Part shown: positions 12,001 through 17,600 of the stretch, piece by piece | Layout of the letters: every line of letters starts with the position of its first letter | Numbering within the stretch: position 1 is the first letter of the stretch | Virus record (IMG/VR): IMGVR_UViG_3300005523_000025 | Span: 1 to 21,117 of that record | From: a virus | DNA length: 21,117 nt | Direction: 5' to 3' (one strand) | The notes under the pieces: model-generated | What the model was told of the DNA's origin: nothing | Seen by the model: the letters and a program-made list of their open reading frames with translations, nothing else | Database searches by the model: none | Position numbers and translations under genes: made by a program

Positions 12001-14686
12001 CAATTCCTATCATATCAGTTTGGAAAAATGGTGATGAATCTGTATTATTTTTATTAATTTTTTCTAGAATTTTATCAACTGCTATCGCAACTGAACCGTC
12101 ATATCCTAAATCAGTTGCTCTTTCTATAAAGGCTCTTTTGAATCTAGAGTATGCTTCTTGACTGTAAGATATTGCTTTGAATACATGGACATCGTTTCTT
12201 AACATTGTGTACATTGCAAGACTTAATGGGCCTGAATGCTGTAAAAATTTTCTTCCATATTGCGTTGCTTCTGGAAAATCTCTTAAGTTACTTTGCCCTG
12301 GCGTTACACCACTTATTCCAGGTAATTCATTAGTAATAGATTTGACATGGTCAGTAACTTGTCCTAGTGTAAAGGATGAGATATTTTCATTTAAAGTATT
12401 TCCTTCTAAATTACTTGGAAACTCATAATGACCATTTGCATTTTTCTTTGTTGCACTTGATGATTTAATTACAACAATGTCATCAATGTTCACAGCAGTG
12501 TTAAAATTGATAAATGCAACAGAATTAATTCTGTTTATTGTGTAGTCTGTTATTTCTAATTTAATTTGATTGTTTAAAAATACCTTGACTGTTAAATCGT
12601 TTAGATCTCCGCTTTTATCATAAACATCTACAGCAAAATCATTTAATTGGTTTGCGTTAGCAACATAAAGTCTTTCTACTCTTTGATAACTTTCTGTGTT
12701 TGCTTTTTCCCAACCATTTACTAAACTGTGTGTTGTTCTATCTGTATATTTTTTTAAAAATGCTGTATCAGTTTTTACTGTTGTTTGTGAGTCATCACCA
12801 TATACAAAAGAGTCATTTACAAGATTAAAATCAAAAGATATATCTCCAATATTTTCAACATTTAGATATGATAAAGGAAATCCTAATTCTGGATCATTAG
12901 CGCCTGTTCCTGTTTTGTAACTGAAAACTTTATTTCCAACAAAACTTGAATTACTATAATTTGTAGAATTAACATACGTATTTCCAATAGTATCAAATAA
13001 TTCAAATAACGGTGCTTGGTTTACCTCAGACTTGCTTTGTGTCAGTTGCCAGGTTGTTCCATCAAACCAATAAATTTTTCCTTGATTTTTTAATCCTTGT
13101 GTTACTAATACTGTCTCGTCTTGTAAAGAAGTAGAATTTGTTATTTCAACTAAACTAATTTGTCGTGTTGTTTTATTATTTTCTGTGAAATCTAAAAATT
13201 TAACTTCGTAAATTTTATTTTTTACTAAAGGATCTGGGTCAGCAGTAAACAAAACTCTCATTCCGTTTGTTAATTCTACGCCATCAATGTAATAACCTAT
13301 TGCTCCTTCAATATCAGACATTACATCTGTTGTTACACTATCAATTAAATTTACGTTACCTTTGCTAGATGTTCCAAAATTATATAATTTTAAACCTGAT
13401 TCAAACTCTATAATAGGTCGTCTTGCTCTTAATGATTGGTCTACATTTGCAATTTGTCCATTTGCTTTTGCACTTGCTTCTATAACTGATTTGTGTATCC
13501 ATCTGTTATGTCTACTCCAAGGATTTCTATCTGGAGATGCTTTGTTTATTACAATATAATCCTTGTTCAAAGCATATGAAGTTGCTGTTCCAAAGCCTAC
13601 AGTATCAAATTGCACTGTGTCAAAAGGAACCGGACTATTTTCTGTGTATGCACTTACAACTTCTAAATCTTGAACATTAATTAATTGTATTGCAGAGCCT
13701 ACTCCTTCTACATAATATTCACCTTCTGCGTATTCCGTAGGAGTAATTGTACCTTTAAAATTAATTTTCATTCCATTAGATAATTCAGTGCCGTCTGATA
13801 AAGTGTAAGATTTTTTACCTAACACTTCATTTGCTACATCTAATTCGCTATTTTCTTCTATTGTGTAAATTTTTATTAATCCCCAAGCATTTATATCATT
13901 GTTTGCACCATAGTATAATTTGTCAGGTGCTGTGTCTGAAACTGTGAATTCAATAATTCCCTTTTCAACTTTTTGTTGACTTACACCCACATTGTATATA
14001 AAGTCGTCGCTAGAACTTCTTGCCGTCTTAATTGTGAATGGAAGACCTTGTGCTGATATATCAAACTTATATGTTTGACCTTTATATAATTTTAAAGTAG
14101 GATTTACAGTTTTTCCGTCTGGAGTAAAAATGTATGCATAATTATCTCCTTGATCGCTTTTTGTCACTGTGTAGGTACTGACAACTGATCTTTGTTGTCC
14201 CGTTACTGTAACTGTAGATGCTCCATACGGCAACCAAAAATATTCTCTGTAATTTACAAATTTGTCCCAGTTAATTTTTGGAGACCATGTGTAATATTCT
14301 TGTGCATTTAAATTAGAATGATCATCTACATCACCATTAAGGTTTTTAATTTGATTTACATAATCAATATAATCTTTGTAGAAGTTTACATTACCTAGTT
14401 CGTCAGTTTCTGTAATGCTTGGCTCAAATTGATAATTTTGTCTATCATCATTTATATCAGGCAAATACAAATCATCTGCTTTGTAAGATTTAGTGTTCTT
14501 TCTACCGTAGTATGCAGAAATTTTTTCCAACGTTCCGCTGGAAATCATTTTGTCTAATGTGCTATTTAGAAACTTTTGGTTTACTGGTGTTCTGTAATAC
14601 TTAGGTAAAAATTCACTAGACTCTCTCTTACTAGAACCTTTGTCAGTTGGAACTGGAAAATCTTTTTGATTGTTGTCGTATGCCAT
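1..14686 (-). CDS. Giant multidomain virion (baseplate/tail-periphery) protein, C-terminus beyond window
   Basis: The frame starts at the ATG at 14684-14686 and stays open to the left edge: 4895 complete codons with no in-frame stop, so the protein exceeds 4895 residues (over about 530 kDa). The ATG overlaps the gp6 stop by one base and has a GGAGG Shine-Dalgarno sequence 12 nt upstream. In order, I see: an N-terminal region with LPKYYRTPVNQKFL and WDKFVNYREYFWLPYG; a cupredoxin-like sandwich (about 167-277); a Trp-rich block with KPTWW (about 1118-1170); four CBM5/12-like modules (about 1432, 1687, 2179, 2806); seven FG-GAP-like motifs (2090-3073); G-x-G-Y blocks (3505-3569, 3863-3935); a block ending YIKEIKPFKSKIREY (about 3731-3800); and TGDGST-type beta repeats (about 3964 to the end). 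It has no signal peptide, no transmembrane segment and no long helical coiled coil, which argues against a tape-measure protein. Its place after gp6 matches T4 gp7 (1032 aa), but I cannot show homology to gp7. From memory, similar very large structural proteins occur in marine T4-like phages. The reading frame is secure; the role is inferred. Confidence 0.93.
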   Translation of the reverse strand, partial: MAYDNNQKDFPVPTDKGSSKRESSEFLPKYYRTPVNQKFLNSTLDKMISSGTLEKISAYYGRKNTKSYKADDLYLPDINDDRQNYQFEPSITETDELGNVNFYKDYIDYVNQIKNLNGDVDDHSNLNAQEYYTWSPKINWDKFVNYREYFWLPYGASTVTVTGQQRSVVSTYTVTKSDQGDNYAYIFTPDGKTVNPTLKLYKGQTYKFDISAQGLPFTIKTARSSSDDFIYNVGVSQQKVEKGIIEFTVSDTAPDKLYYGANNDINAWGLIKIYTIEENSELDVANEVLGKKSYTLSDGTELSNGMKINFKGTITPTEYAEGEYYVEGVGSAIQLINVQDLEVVSAYTENSPVPFDTVQFDTVGFGTATSYALNKDYIVINKASPDRNPWSRHNRWIHKSVIEASAKANGQIANVDQSLRARRPIIEFESGLKLYNFGTSSKGNVNLIDSVTTDVMSDIEGAIGYYIDGVELTNGMRVLFTADPDPLVKNKIYEVKFLDFTENNKTTRQISLVEITNSTSLQDETVLVTQGLKNQGKIYWFDGTTWQLTQSKSEVNQAPLFELFDTIGNTYVNSTNYSNSSFVGNKVFSYKTGTGANDPELGFPLSYLNVENIGDISFDFNLVNDSFVYGDDSQTTVKTDTAFLKKYTDRTTHSLVNGWEKANTESYQRVERLYVANANQLNDFAVDVYDKSGDLNDLTVKVFLNNQIKLEITDYTINRINSVAFINFNTAVNIDDIVVIKSSSATKKNANGHYEFPSNLEGNTLNENISSFTLGQVTDHVKSITNELPGISGVTPGQSNLRDFPEATQYGRKFLQHSGPLSLAMYTMLRNDVHVFKAISYSQEAYSRFKRAFIERATDLGYDGSVAIAVDKILEKINKNNTDSSPFFQTDMIGIGAFKSTTHKVLDLNSKFFAVASNFDLNVLSNQAINVYHNGIQLCYGKDYVFSNGFVSVTKTVALDDEIVIREYDTSNGSHIPATPTKLGLYPKYIPQKYSDTTLVEPVDVIQGHDGSITKAYGDYRDDLILELEKRIYNNIKTTFDKDLIDYNSFIPKDNRKNLFTHDSINKTLIQDFNAWAVFIGNEDYTANTYQQDSNSLTWNYSNAVTPTGEKLLGHWRGIYKYAFGTDRPNITPWEIIGYTEKPTWWETTYGPAPYTEENLVLWKDMEAGIVREPNKKLVVLDKYKRTNLTSYIPVTSTGAIKSPFESGYARGVLLNLTKEKYKFGDHSPVETAWRRSSDYPFAILKSYMLHQPAKLIGLGWDTSRITRNDAGQIVYSTGLRISPSSLIFPSAVSDTTLVLTSGLVNYIYDYVDTNLLTDYKDYQNKIKNIKAQIGFKIRGFSNKNKFNLLLDSKSPTNTANIFVPEENYKLIYNVSSAIDVLTYSALIVEKTTSGYLLRGYDKNDPNIKYFAPIKTATDPFISVGGVSASYVNWASNKRYDVGQYVKYANEFYAVETQHVSGSAFDLSKFVKLVDLPIEGGVTAQLRKNFATEISTISYGTTYEDLQDIVDIILGYGKYLQSLGFQFNDFNKSLEKVANWDLSTREFLYWTTQNWDNGSVISLSPSAERLILETKNSTTDNVINNFYTYGILKEDGNKLEKNQIRVLRDSNRFELLLKNTINGIYFAKIPVVQQENVCVIDNSTSFNDLIFDPASGYKQDRIKVLGYLTEWDGSGNIPGFIFDEAKTKNWSPYTDYAMSDVVKHKQFYYTANKKLKGVAVFRDEDWRKLDSKPTPSLYANFDYKASQFADFYDLDTDNFDSDQQRMAQHLIGYQPREYLRNIINDDVAQYKFYQGYIREKGTSNALSKLFDALASADKESVDFYEEWGIRKGQYGASDTFDEIEYRLNESKVRLNPQPVELTDDGAGAETDLVYRIQSGEVYLKPDGYTHAPFPVKYDQNTYIKTAGPVNPIDISLTVGTYDDLLTSTTLTTLKDGQYAWVGNYNSSWNVFRYSNTAQTITSVVAGSNGITVTTLNNAEMAVGEIFVVNANGSDYVLKCSSVSLNSIVCEPKTGFQSITTAVGFIRRLVTSRVSDIAEINQRIVDQGLKDDEKFWVDQSNDGKWKIVNNKFVFKQHDTVSSTTDSGDISFGQVLSANQNNTILLVGQPDENDGQIYVFSRGTESATLKLIQIIQSPTVDPIYQQTDLFGSNSKFGKAMEISPEGDFILVGAPDASNLKTEYKGQYVETQNYATGNIVQYKKQLWRATNQIIGSDPSVDFTTFDAAGLYNEATNSAITNLLIGDYVHPGTTTNHLLVRASADQYNGTKIGDKLYMNYLSFTSDYNQDRNNYMKDPKAPFGQNINQSTLLGDLFSFNAVPIVEKIDEILKVDLTLKDPVVGNVLTTDTAQGTVVYVNKVGTKTLIYLKDVQGVFSNSDSINFGNLEIGAYDRVITEDYNHLGGWWRVDFPTAVSTDLGADTSNHLVIYDIIRQNVTRTVSHFFNSLEYPWTPISPMSPVYNAEFGMISYAQSYYIDQSTNSWQANGSPVSVLSNKYFIRTDVQTSYHAMGKQAGDQVNVWFNSVSNNRYTFPGLNISNADTNGLKTISDVWEGYVDVDSQPDNNANFYVPTVGDVVRCDTTYTGTAGFGGEGTVAAIQYTGLQKYRLWIKNLSGNGMPFVQGSNAGANGTITVVGTPNRLLGNIEQTAFTDSNIPGVIGNLLVFEHTAPINFSGTITEYFGRDIEYWNWDEQTLDGINVSANIPSSTNKDWIQVYNIPVGEGVQSAFTNQGCFLVYKKETNGQFTFAGGYSIPDATTGLRFGSRIKIRTVGNETVAYIGAEGDNTTNLPGKIYFIENSATKNWWLGIDPQYRGPFENTVAYQTGELVVYNSQLYKATTNMIAGAFNTANWELQNTHTDFLGYIPNDSGIELENDSTLDQNNMVQFGNRFDIDTNGNNIIANVLYSNDSQKIIVYRLHDNHYTYKQTINAPDDSGPTINFGADISISGDGQLIAIGSPLKDFTDIDMGAVYVYKKATDDTGLYALTQTLTSPAKEVSENFGYALSFSGDILAVTSLKGDMTIQTSFDNGTTNFDNQMTSFTKVVQDTGTIHIYEKFDNTLLYSEKFTYADTSIQQFGSNLLVNVNHVYVGMPNLQLTNAEIGTTIDFRRSQDAKNWTSIHETTGGIEQPDLSKIKGIFLYDRKTKEVLANLDYIDPIFGKIPGPAEEEIYYKTKYDPATYNQAGSSKRDDTNHWDETQLGRLWWDLSTAQYYYPYQSNIIFNNSYWNKLFPGASIDVHEWTESKYTPTQWNTLSASAEGLALGVTGSVSNVNDFVLKRKYDSIAGTFTNVYYYWVKGPTTIPQIEGRSLSANGVMKLIKDPRSQGYKYVTIFGKNKFAIVNCGGLITDTDTVLNFRLFNTVTTNNIHNEYAIITENLASSYIPKDIETVWFNSLVGYDALENQVPDPDLSEKLKYGTLMQPRQSWFKNKAEALKQAIERINSVLIKNLIVDEINLAKLIKSDPAPTTATGLYDTVVDTEKDLQFVGVGTVKTATLVPTIEDGKIKSVFVSDAGKGYAYKPTVTINSTTGTGAVIELSLDINGSVSSAVVRDQGKNYKTTDTLQVRNFSALVNADSTVTGKWGVYSYTTEGWTRTRVQSYNVNLYWEYADWYDTGYSIFTAIDKKVSQTYELDALDCDIGDVVKIETVGTGGWLLLEKIDNQTDVDYTVNYKTIGRQNGTIQFNTKLYDYANQNIGFDSNSFDIQLYDRQPIEETRIILETIRDDIFVEDLKIEYNKLFFASIRYALSENTLNDWVFKTSFVTAQHNVGDLKQKATFKNDNLSNYEDYIKEIKPFKSKIREYVSSYEKIEPTNTTLTDFDYPPRYVNGVITPSNIRIENSALVNADNINTFPDKHWKDNIGFQITAINIGEAGTGYKNAPQIEINGGGGTGAKAVAYVKNGKISRINVTQKGSGYISTPTINIVGSTTGTVAKASAVLGDSFARSTHLGVKFDRTTGDLLLANLTRTETFTGNASQLKFKLKWPMDLRTTTVKVKVNNQLKLRSEYTFNNDIDNTKSYERNCGYVSFTLPPANNMNISIEYLIDQDVLQTQDRVNLYYSPTAGMPGKELAQVIEGIDYGGVEVRSIGFENKSGWDNQPFMDGEWDTYDESYEDEVFYLDQSTLSLTLSKTLEANVQYNVYRNGVRVDDPNFGTPQQTNVNAVMQTIVGDGVSKTVNISAVETGNDTIIIRKSTSDGSFLPDPKEVDTLLQGGDLAYSTAQGLNAEDINVDGDGFVTPTSSHGPEEFVPGQVLDTLDIQVYDRGSNTGSKINSYNYIGDGTTTEFAYTDYPQSADAVFVSVNNILYNSNLFTVDYQNKKIIFNSAPTNGNKINFITMGNNGESVLDVDTFTGDGSTVDFVTRAKYTEGKISVFVRVNGQRATFQVLETDSSFAVPNRVAIRFNTAPAIDAVISICVYESASQSFSEVTQNEFTGDGSTATYQLSPTPFAQKPLTTNVIVKVGDSMLRSGWYKQFKVSTVREYEIENWQIIPGSIGTSDVRAFLNDVEMTSSQYRWNPGNSSVTLESGVGVAGDILDVFIDNGQYSISDAGVLTLTTAPTQNTKVTAYQFSKHDIADIEREQADVIARLSITVNTDDYYQYNQLTNGVIYLRKPAVDAQYVWVSLNGEWLAPSVDYTVSNDQMRVLISRTVSQNDQIDVMHFSAPSFIGKFAYRQFKDMMNRTSYKRIGNDRQYFLANTLYWYDKEIDLKDATGITEPNITASLPGIVFIDGERIEYWIKDGNKLQQLRRGTHGTGVPTQHFADTEVHDQSGFQTVPYKDEFISEVYTGANVSNNELTISFIPTNVNQFELFVGGKRLRKNSISQYNPANGQDSPEADDTVSADFTVDGVNPVITFTNTPATNAKIVVIRKQGKIWQEGTDPLSQTDNDIARFIRQKEVAP
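72..2795 (-). repeat. Tandem TGDGST-type beta repeats near the visible end of the giant protein
   Basis: Repeats of about 65-115 residues start with 'F(T/I)G(D/N)G(S/T)T..F' and continue with a 'V.V.VN(G/N)' strand and an 'I.FN.AP....I.I' strand. Clear copies are at about aa 4268-4333 (YIGDGTTTEF), 4338-4415 (TFTGDGSTVDF) and 4420-4535 (EFTGDGSTATYQL). Weaker copies are at about 3964-4040 (FTGNASQLKF), at IVGDGVSKTV near 2120-2240, and in two further segments closer to the left edge (about 715-950 and 90-380). Such serial beta-sandwich repeats are common in phage tail-fibre and appendage proteins. The array continues towards the window edge, so the true copy number is unknown. Confidence 0.6.
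2882..3100 (-). repeat. G-x-G-Y beta-repeat block 2 in the giant protein (aa about 3863-3935)
   Basis: Two tandem copies are visible: GEAGTGYKNAPQIEINGGGG followed by TGAKAVAYVKNGKISRINV, then QKGSGYISTPTINIVGSTTG followed by TVAKASAV. Each copy is about 35 residues with 'G.GY..(A/T)P.I.I.G....A.A.A'. It resembles block 1, about 290 residues upstream, so the unit has been duplicated within the same protein. Confidence 0.55.
3287..3496 (-). other. Conserved block ending in the EIKPF motif in the giant protein (aa about 3731-3800)
   Basis: The segment contains NKLFFASIRYALSENTLNDW, then VFKTSFVTAQHNVGDL, and closes with YEDYIKEIKPFKSKIREY. It looks predominantly helical, unlike its beta-rich surroundings. 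I recall near-identical wording ('W.FKTSFI....NV..L.Q', 'YI.EVKPY.TKIR.Y') in virion structural proteins of marine T4-like phages, so this is probably a structural anchor. No biochemical role is known to me. Confidence 0.45.
3980..4174 (-). repeat. G-x-G-Y beta-repeat block 1 in the giant protein (aa about 3505-3569)
   Basis: The block reads DAGKGYAYKPTVTINSTTGT, then GAVIELSLDING, a short VSSAVV strand and a second DQGKNYKTTDTLQV. This is the pattern 'G.GY..(A/K)P.V.I....GTGA...' repeated twice, a short beta unit I recall from marine phage structural proteins. The function is unknown; it may be a spacer or a small beta-helix or sandwich unit. Confidence 0.5.
6137..6271 (-). other. CBM5/12-like module 4 in the giant protein (aa about 2806-2850)
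   Basis: This is the clearest of the four modules. It reads YRGPFENTVAYQTGELVVYN then SQLYKATTNM and closes with NTANWELQ. Y2809, the G-E-L-V-V-Y core, Y-K-A-T and the closing W2848 all agree with CBM5/12 spacing. It lies between the third and fourth FG motifs, so it interrupts the propeller-like array. Confidence 0.6.
8006..8150 (-). other. CBM5/12-like module 3 in the giant protein (aa about 2179-2227)
   Basis: The translation reads EYKGQYVETQNYATGNIVQY then KKQLWRATNQIIGSDPS. Y2181, Y2185, Y2191, G2194, V2197, Y2199 and W2204 keep the CBM5/12 pattern, with 'LWRAT' in place of the more common 'LYRA'. It sits just after the second FG motif of the propeller-like region, as if inserted into or hung off a blade. 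Confidence 0.55.
9494..9628 (-). other. CBM5/12-like module 2 in the giant protein (aa about 1687-1731)
   Basis: The module reads NWSPYTDYAMSDVVKHKQFY and YTANKKLKG, closing with DEDWRKL. W1690, Y1696 and the closing W1726 match the aromatic frame of CBM5/12 (chitin-binding type 3) domains. It directly follows a PGFIFDEAKTK segment. Such modules occur on phage tail proteins and chitinases; here a role in contacting host-surface glycan is inference. Confidence 0.55.
10268..10393 (-). other. CBM5/12-like module 1 in the giant protein (aa about 1432-1473)
   Basis: This short aromatic module reads NWASNKRYDVGQYVKYANEF followed by YAVETQHVSG and a terminal FVKL strand. W1434, Y1440, G1443, Y1448 and Y1453 fit the carbohydrate-binding module 5/12 spacing 'W.....Y..G..V.Y....Y.A'. 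The usual closing Trp is replaced by Phe. Binding to a glycan is inferred from family resemblance; the ligand is unknown. Confidence 0.5.
11176..11335 (-). other. Conserved Trp-rich block in the giant protein (aa about 1118-1170)
   Basis: The translation contains GHWRGIYKYAFGTDRPN, ITPWEIIGYTEKPTWWETTY, then a GPAPYTEENLVLWKDM stretch. W1134 and the W1145-W1146 pair are notable. The density of Trp, Tyr and Pro suggests a well-ordered conserved core rather than a low-complexity linker. I recall similar 'PWE.LGY..KPTWW...YG.APYT' strings in large structural proteins of marine myoviruses, but I know of no assigned function. Confidence 0.45.
13855..14188 (-). other. Cupredoxin-like beta-sandwich domain in the giant protein (aa about 167-277)
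   Basis: The translation here runs from a TYTVT strand through NPTLKLYKGQTYKFDIS, a GVSQQKVEKGIIEFTV segment, and LYYGANNDINAWGLIKIY. This matches a module I recall from marine T4-like structural proteins, where the consensus resembles 'L.RG.TY.FD...PF.I.T' followed by 'GV.N.G...G...FTV...AP..LYY.C..H..M'. The fold assignment is by pattern only. The Cys and His residues expected of a copper site near LYY are absent (GANND occupies that position), so a metal-binding or redox role is unlikely and a structural sandwich is more probable. Confidence 0.5.
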
Positions 14687-17600
14687 TAATATCCACTGCC
14701 TCCCCCACTAGAGCCTCCTGAACTAGAACTCGTAGAACCTGTTGCACTCGAACTAGAAGCAAGTGTACCACTCAAAGTAGAAGAAGTAGTGCCGGAACCT
14801 GTTGTTACTGTTCCAGTAGATTTAATTTGTGCGGCTGTAATTGCATCTATTATTTGTATGTCGGTTACTTTTGCACCGCTGATGAATATCTCATCTGCTT
14901 CAGATTTAACTTCAAATAAACTACCAAACGTTTGTGTACCTTCATTAGGTACAATTATGAACGTGCTAACATCAGGTGCTAATTGATTCATTACATAAGC
15001 AGTTAGTTCTGAAAAGTAAAATGTATCACCGAAATCCCAATTTTCAAGTGCAAAAAATTCATTTATTGCCGCTATTATTCTGCTCTTAATATCTGCATCA
15101 TTTGTCACTTCATCTGGATTTTTTACAACTTTAAATGTTGCTTGTACATCTTCATCTGCAGAACTGCCAAATAATACTTTATATTTCACTGGATGGTAAA
15201 TTAGTGTATCACTAATTGATTTAATAGGTGCCAATGCTGTGTTAAAATTATTAAACAAAGAATCACTACTTGGTAATAAAGGTTTAGTTGCAGTCACTCC
15301 AGTCAGCCATTGTCTGAAATCAATATCGTAAGTTCTAGTTAATACATATAAGTCAATAATATTTGTTACACTAGGATCTAATCTTGTGTTTCCATCAACT
15401 GTGTGTACATATTGAAATTTAATTTTATCTCTTCCTAAATGAGCAACATAATTTGTTTCATCAGTTGATGTATTTGTAATCGTGTTTACTTTTTTAAATG
15501 AATTAGTGTCTATTATGTAAACAATTGATCCATCTGTGTAATCGCCAATAGCACCCACAGAACTTTGTCGTACATAAATTTTTTCATCTGTTGCATCTAC
15601 ATAAGCATATCTCTGCGTACCATTTTGTCCATCTATTAATTTTTGAAAAACATATTTTGATGTTGCGTTAGTTGTAGGCTCAACAACATTATTAAATGCA
15701 TCAGGATTATCTACAATGCCATCTTGATCAGAATCAAAATGCGTTAATTCTAATTTTGAACTATCTATATATCCTTGTGCTGTTCTAAATTCAGTTGCTA
15801 CACTGAAATCTATATCGTTAGTAAATGCATCAACAGAATCAGGTTTAGTGTTAAATGATAACACTGAAATTTTATCTTGCACTGTTTTTCCAGTTACTAT
15901 GTTGAAGTTTCTGTCTACACTATCGTAATAAAATCTTACTTCTTTTTTGCTTTCAAACACATATCGCAATACTCTTGTTGTGATAGTATATGTTTCGCCG
16001 TTATTTGTAAAACGTAAAATCCAACTTGAATCTAATTGTTGATTTGTTGTGTCACCAGTCTTACCTGTGCTGAAATCACCAAACACATTTAAATTATTTT
16101 CATCTATTAATTGCCATGATCTTGTCGCTACATCAAATCTTAAACCAAAATTATTGTATGCAAAAGTTTGGTCAATTATTAAAGTTTTTATATCACTTGA
16201 TAATTGTTTTGCAAATTTAGGTAGTATTTGTGTTGCAATAGCACCACTTGGTACCACGTCATTAAACTGTATAGGACCTTCGCCTGTTGTTGGAGCAGTT
16301 GCACCATCGTTGAACACACTGATTACCGCAGTCCAAATAAATGTTTTAGAACCTACGTGGTCAGCCGCGCCACTCATTAATGTGCCGTCTGCCATAAAAT
16401 GTTTTCCAGCAGGTGCTTCAAATTTTACCATTGCACCTGGTTCAATGTATTTCAATTGACTTGCTGTATATGTTCCAACTTGATAATCAACAGCAGAAGC
16501 AATATCTTGCAATTTACCAGTTGAACTATTTGTATCTTTTGTAGTTTGTGTCCATGTTGGATTTAAATCTGTTAATAATATTTTTGGAAATTTTTCTAGA
16601 TAATAATTTCTAACTTGTTTGTTTGATAATTTTGGTTCTATTGTGTTAGATATTACTGCTTCAATATCAGTTTGCGTTGTAAAATCAAATGTGTCAACAG
16701 TTTCAATTTCTTCTTTGTAAATTGCACCGTCATTTCCAAATAGATTTGTGTTACTGTATTTTCCTGTTGCATCTATCAAATCAAAGTATCTTGAAATACC
16801 ACTTGCTGTTCTATTCAATGCTTTTACTTTAATGATCTCTTGATTAGTAGCCAATGGAGCAACATTGTAATCTTCAGCAGTAACCATTCTATTTTGTGTG
16901 TAGTATGTTGCTGGAGCATTTGTTTTGACATTTTCATTTGTTTCAGATGATGTTGCATTGTCAACTGTGTACTGTAAACCTAAAGTTAATGTAAGAGTTT
17001 CTAATTGATTATTTTCTGAAACATAATCTATATCTACCTGTACATTCTGCATATCCTCAGGTACAATTCTAATAGGTTGGTTAGCACTTGTTCTGTAATA
17101 AACTCTAAAATTACCTTGCGGTAGATTTCCAAATAAACCATCTGCAAATTTTAATGCTATAGAATCATTTGTTTTACTTAATACTGTGTAAATATTTTTG
17201 ATTCCTTTTGCAGTTGAATTAAAGATAACATTATTACCAATAGTAGAATCTACTTTTGTCCATTCTTCTGCTTCTAAACCATTTTCGTCTAGACTGTATA
17301 ACCAAACATCTGTATTATTAATGTTTGATGAATCTACTGACACTGATTGGTTTGCAGAAGGTGTTGTTATAGAAAAATCTCCTTGGTCTAGTACACCTTG
17401 TCTAAATTGTAAAAAGAATCCAGTGTTATTACTAGAATTGCCTTTGCCATCATCTCTATGAAGAAAACTAAAAGGATTTCCAACTTGAGGACTTTCTTCT
17501 ACAACGTTGCCGTTATTAAATGTAGTTGAAACAACTTCAAAGTCTAAATTTTGTCCATCTACAATTTTAGAAAAAGAATATACAGGAGCATCTGCACTCT

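Noticed and set aside
1-14686. Tape-measure protein as identity of the giant gene
   Set aside because: The sequence is beta-rich with Asn, Thr, Tyr and Trp throughout, and lacks the long helical, repeat-phased character of tape measures.
16049-16459. 136-codon plus-strand open frame, and others at 17507-17842 and 19800-20195
   Set aside because: All lie antisense within strongly supported gp6 and gp5 genes and look like shadow frames of AT-rich coding sequence.
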